Of a DNA stretch of 7,226 bases, positions 4,422 to 7,226 are shown piece after piece. Origin of the DNA: JBKBXU01 sp046313675 (GTDB lineage Bacteria > Bacteroidota > Bacteroidia > Cytophagales > Cytophagaceae); NCBI GenBank assembly GCA_046313675.1, contig JBKBXU010000249.1, positions 1 through 7,226 of the forward strand, given 5' to 3'. Position numbers and translations under genes: made by a program. The notes beneath the pieces are model-generated. The model saw only the letters and a program-made list of their open reading frames with translations. It had not been told where the DNA came from and ran no database searches. The first letter of the stretch is position 1. Each line of letters opens with the position of its first letter.

Positions 4422-7226
4422 ATGAGAACCCTATTTTTTAACATATTACTCCTGTCAATTTTCGCCTGCACCCAGGTGAAGGCGCAAACCTATGGAACAA
4501 GGGATTGTATTAATGCCGCTACGCTTTGCAGCAACCAGACAATCTACGATACCATCGTCAGCCCCTCCCCAGGAGGAGGAGGAATAATAGGAAATGTCAA
4601 TGATATTCCTTCAGGGATGGGTACTTCCTGCTTTAACAAATCCGAAAGAAGACCCTTTTGGTATCAATTTACAGCAGAAACCTCGGGTACTTTTGAAATG
4701 TTTATTGAAGATGACATCGGCGGAGACTGGGATTTTGTAGTTTATGATAAAAATAATGGCTGTGGACAAGGCAACTGGATCGAACTTGCCTGTAACGCCA
4801 GTGATGATATATGCAATAATACCGGGGTTTCAACAGACCGCTTCAACAGCTGGACACCAATGTGTGCAACTGTAAATCCTTGGCATCCATCATTGAACCT
4901 AACAGCAGGAAGAACTTATGTGATTTTTATAAATGGTGCAGATACCAGAGTTGGTGATGTCTTTACATTATCATTTGGAGGAACGGTAGAATTCAGGGAC
5001 ATTGAAGCAAACTTTACTTCAAGTCAGAACCCTACCTGTCTTGGAACTGCAGTAAACTTCACCAACACTTCTACCTACCCGGCGGGTAATACAAATTTTT
5101 CCTGGGATTTTGGGGATGGGAATACCGCTACCACGCAACATGCCACTCATACGTATGATTCTCCCGGAACTTATGTAGTAAATCTTATAGTAGATAACGG
5201 GTATTGCATGGACGAACATAGTATGGAAGTAATTATATCTCCTGTTGACCACGCAGTAATAGGGCCCGATCAGGCCATTTGTTATGGCACATCGGCAAAC
5301 TTGTCTGCAGGAGGAGGAGTAAGCTATTCCTGGTCACCTGCTGAAAGCTTGAACGATCCTAACATAGCAAATCCAATAGCAACGCCTTCATCTACCACTG
5401 AATATACTGTAAGGGTAACCGATGAGATAGGTTGTGTAGATTCTGCTAATGTAACTATCAACGTCACCTTTATACCAGTAAATGCCGGTGAAGATCAAAC
5501 GATTTGCCAATTAGAATCTGCACAATTAAATGCTACAGGAGGGACATCCTTTGCCTGGTCTCCTGATGATGGATCGCTAAGCAATACAGGCGTTCAAAAT
5601 CCACTGGCAAGTCCATCCACAACCACAGAATATATAGTCACTGTTACAGATGAAATTGGCTGTGTTAATTATGATACCCTTACCGTACACGTAAATGAGC
5701 TCCCAATAGCAGACGCAGGAAGTGATCAATCCATTTGTTATGGAACCGACACCCAACTAAGTGCATCCGGAGGACTCTCTTATTCATGGACACCGGTTGG
5801 CAGCCTGAATGACCCTAATAGTCAAAACCCAACATCTACACCTTCTGCTACTACTACATATACGGTTACTGTAACGGATGAAAACAATTGCAGCAATACA
5901 GATGAGGTTACGGTAGAAGTAACTTATATAGATGTTGATGCCGGCGAAGAACAAACCATCTGTAATGGACTGTCTGCACAACTAGAAGCAAGTGGCGGCA
6001 TTTCTTATAATTGGACACCGGATAACGGCTCTTTAGATGACGTTACTATTGCCAATCCCTTAGCGACTCCCTCTGTTGCCACACAATATAATGTGACTGT
6101 AACCGATGAAAACGGCTGTATCAATTTCGACTCTGTAGTTGTCAACGTAACTTATATCAACATTGAAGCAGGAGAGAACCAAACTATATGCGAAGGAGAA
6201 TCCGTGCAATTAAATGCGACAGGTGGTGTTTCCTACACATGGGCGCCGGATGATGGAACTTTAAGCAATCCGGGCATACACAACCCTGTAGCTACTCCTT
6301 CTGTAACAACAGAGTACATTGTCACCATGACTGATGAAAATGGATGTATCAACACTGACACTTTAACCATATTTGTAAACCCTCTTCCTTTAGCTGATGC
6401 AGGAGATGATGTTACAATTTGTAATGGTTTAACCACACAGCTTAATGCAAGCGGAGGTGGCTCGTATTCATGGTCCCCGGACGAATCATTAAATGATGCA
6501 GGAATCGCTAATCCGATAGCCAGCCCGACTGTTCCTACTACATACACACTTACCGTTACCGATGCAAGCAACTGCAGCAATACAGATGAAGTAACCGTTA
6601 ACGTAACCTATATTGATGTGGATGCAGGAGGTGACCAAACCATCTGTAATGGTGTTTCGGCACAATTAGAAGCCACTGGTGGAGAAACGTACTCATGGAA
6701 TCCTGACAACGGTTCTCTGAATAACATTACCATTTCAAACCCTCTCGCCTCTCCTTCAGCTACCACTGAATATGTGGTAACTGTAACCGATGAGTTTGGC
6801 TGTATCAATACAGATACGGTAACTGTCAATGTTACTTACATTGATGTGGATGCGGGCAATGATGAAACAATCTGTGAAGGGGAATCTGTACAACTAAGTG
6901 TGAGTGAAGGAGCTTCCTATTCCTGGATGCCAAGCGACGGATCACTTGACGACACAAGCATTCAAAACCCGGTAGCCACTCCTTCGGCTACCACTGAATA
7001 CATTGTAACGGTAACCGATGCTGATGGATGTATCAACAGCGACACGGTAACAGTAAATGTAAACCTACTGCCTACGGCCTATGCCGGTGATGACCAGACC
7101 ATATGTAACGGGATTTCGGCTCAATTGGAAGCCAGCGGTGGTGAAACATACATCTGGACTCCGGACAATGGTTCACTGAATAACATTGCCATTTCAAACC
7201 CTCTTGCCTCTCCTTCGACTACCACT
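4422..7226 (+). CDS. Large secreted PKD/Ig-like repeat protein, probable T9SS-exported surface adhesin (3' end missing)
   Basis: An open frame of 935 codons from ATG 4422 to the window edge without a stop; the C-terminus is missing. Residues 1-21 are a signal peptide ending VKA before QTYG. Residues 22-192 are a cysteine-rich domain homologous to the preceding protein (SCFNKSERRPFWYQF at 69-83, GDWDFVVYD at 101-109, AGRTYVIFIN at 162-171). Residues 193-273 are a PKD domain with the hallmark WDFGDG at 228-233 and HTYDSPGTY after it. From residue 279 onward come nine Ig-like repeats of 75-77 residues, the last incomplete, each beginning like DAGxDQTIC, with GGxxYxWxP, NPxAxPSxTTEYxVTVTD and a second Cys before the last strand. 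Such proteins are typically large, exported by T9SS, and end in a gliding-motility-associated or other sorting domain, which cannot be seen here. A role in adhesion or matrix is inferred. The start is supported by the signal peptide; TAAGG lies just upstream of the ATG. Confidence 0.88.
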   Translation, partial: MRTLFFNILLLSIFACTQVKAQTYGTRDCINAATLCSNQTIYDTIVSPSPGGGGIIGNVNDIPSGMGTSCFNKSERRPFWYQFTAETSGTFEMFIEDDIGGDWDFVVYDKNNGCGQGNWIELACNASDDICNNTGVSTDRFNSWTPMCATVNPWHPSLNLTAGRTYVIFINGADTRVGDVFTLSFGGTVEFRDIEANFTSSQNPTCLGTAVNFTNTSTYPAGNTNFSWDFGDGNTATTQHATHTYDSPGTYVVNLIVDNGYCMDEHSMEVIISPVDHAVIGPDQAICYGTSANLSAGGGVSYSWSPAESLNDPNIANPIATPSSTTEYTVRVTDEIGCVDSANVTINVTFIPVNAGEDQTICQLESAQLNATGGTSFAWSPDDGSLSNTGVQNPLASPSTTTEYIVTVTDEIGCVNYDTLTVHVNELPIADAGSDQSICYGTDTQLSASGGLSYSWTPVGSLNDPNSQNPTSTPSATTTYTVTVTDENNCSNTDEVTVEVTYIDVDAGEEQTICNGLSAQLEASGGISYNWTPDNGSLDDVTIANPLATPSVATQYNVTVTDENGCINFDSVVVNVTYINIEAGENQTICEGESVQLNATGGVSYTWAPDDGTLSNPGIHNPVATPSVTTEYIVTMTDENGCINTDTLTIFVNPLPLADAGDDVTICNGLTTQLNASGGGSYSWSPDESLNDAGIANPIASPTVPTTYTLTVTDASNCSNTDEVTVNVTYIDVDAGGDQTICNGVSAQLEATGGETYSWNPDNGSLNNITISNPLASPSATTEYVVTVTDEFGCINTDTVTVNVTYIDVDAGNDETICEGESVQLSVSEGASYSWMPSDGSLDDTSIQNPVATPSATTEYIVTVTDADGCINSDTVTVNVNLLPTAYAGDDQTICNGISAQLEASGGETYIWTPDNGSLNNIAISNPLASPSTTT
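5712..6395 (+). repeat. Higher-order repeat unit 1 (R3-R4-R5, 684 nt)
   Basis: Three consecutive Ig-like repeats of classes A, B and C with lengths 225, 228 and 231 nt. The unit has the same order and exactly the same total length as the following 684 nt. Diagnostic shared pieces are NCSNTDEVTV in the A member, SAQLEA in the B member and EGESVQL in the C member. This implies that a three-domain block was duplicated, rather than single domains being added one by one. Confidence 0.8.
6396..7079 (+). repeat. Higher-order repeat unit 2 (R6-R7-R8, 684 nt)
   Basis: Second copy of the A-B-C block, member by member parallel to the preceding unit: R6 matches R3 (SLND, NCSNTDEVTV, VTYIDV), R7 matches R4 (NGxSAQLEA, PDNGSL), and R8 matches R5 (EGESVQL, NPVATPS, final NxLPxA). 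Many synonymous differences separate the copies, so the duplication is not very recent. It is followed by R9, which does not continue the A-B-C order. Confidence 0.8.
7080..7226 (+). repeat. Ninth, incomplete Ig-like repeat (B-type in an A position)
   Basis: The 49 visible residues begin YAGDDQTIC and run to the window edge. The position after a C-type repeat should be A-type, yet the sequence has NGISAQLEA, GGETY, PDNGSLNN and ISNPLASPS, matching R7. By hand count, 7098-7226 differs from 6639-6767 at 21 of 129 bases (about 84% identity), including near-identical stretches around CTGAATAACATT and CATTTCAAACCCTCT. Confidence 0.75.

Larger units (their letters stand above)
5256..7226 (+). repeat. 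Tandem array of nine Ig-like protein repeats (225-231 nt each)
   Basis: Repeat starts, set at the residue two before the conserved Gly of AG, are 5256 (R1, 75 aa), 5481 (R2, 77), 5712 (R3, 75), 5937 (R4, 76), 6165 (R5, 77), 6396 (R6, 75), 6621 (R7, 76), 6849 (R8, 77) and 7080 (R9, 49 aa visible). Three classes can be told apart. A (R1, R3, R6; 75 aa) has SLND after the WxP motif. B (R4, R7; 76 aa) has SAQLEA, PDNGSL and NVTYI at its end. C (R2, R5, R8; 77 aa) has DDGSLS or a related form, with NxLPxA at the end of all three. Every complete repeat has two cysteines, one in the TIC motif and one in the GC/NC motif about 48 residues later, likely an intradomain disulfide. All length differences are multiples of 3, so the reading frame is kept throughout. 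Confidence 0.9.

Noticed and set aside
4400..4430. Possible frameshift joining the 186-aa gene and the following large gene into one broken gene.
   Set aside because: The second frame starts with its own signal peptide and a full copy of the same domain, so this is a tandem duplication of separate genes, not one interrupted gene.
5784..6829. Several minus-strand open frames antisense to the repeat array (around 5784-5981, 6233-6580, 6608-6829).
   Set aside because: They recur because the sense repeats recur, their proteins are just the reverse-strand reading of the Thr/Val-rich repeats, and the sense frame has a continuous domain-level match.
5256..7226. CRISPR-like or non-coding tandem repeat.
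   Set aside because: Units are 225-231 nt, diverged mainly at third codon positions, and keep one open frame encoding Ig-like domains; there are no short identical repeats with unique spacers.

Overview
The window looks like a chromosomal segment of a Bacteroidota bacterium (Cytophagales/Flavobacteriia-like; the order cannot be fixed from this sequence). The signs are a PUR/DUF3276 protein of the type that is near-universal in that phylum, AT-rich intergenic DNA with A-rich start regions instead of Shine-Dalgarno sites, a candidate TAnnTTTG -7 box, a mitochondrial-type aconitase, and a secreted PKD/Ig-like repeat protein of the kind exported by type IX secretion (T9SS).

Layout. (1) 1-179, minus: 5' part of a PUR-family nucleic-acid-binding protein with a GTG start, running off the left edge. 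(2) 180-388: AT-rich divergent intergenic DNA. (3) 389-1297, plus: a DUF58/vWA-like protein with an intact MIDAS motif and no MoxR ATPase visible beside it. (4) 1296-1327: a strong two-way hairpin terminator shared by convergent genes. (5) 1345-3612, minus: complete aconitate hydratase. (6) 3613-3856: divergent intergenic DNA. (7) 3857-4417 and 4422-7226, plus: two secreted-protein genes 4 nt apart, probably one operon. The first is a small cysteine-rich protein. The second starts with a paralogous copy of the same domain, then one PKD domain, then at least nine Ig-like repeats, and is cut by the right edge.

The left half is housekeeping: a nucleic-acid-binding protein, a probable chaperone/assembly factor and a TCA-cycle enzyme, with no evident functional link to the right half. 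The right half is a surface or extracellular module. The most notable structure is in the repeat array. The 75, 76 and 77-residue repeats form a three-repeat higher-order unit of exactly 684 nt, present twice in succession. Order is broken at both ends: a B-type repeat is missing between repeats 1 and 2, and a B-type sequence sits where an A-type is expected at repeat 9. I see no RNA gene, CRISPR array, insertion sequence or clearly new defence or mobile system.
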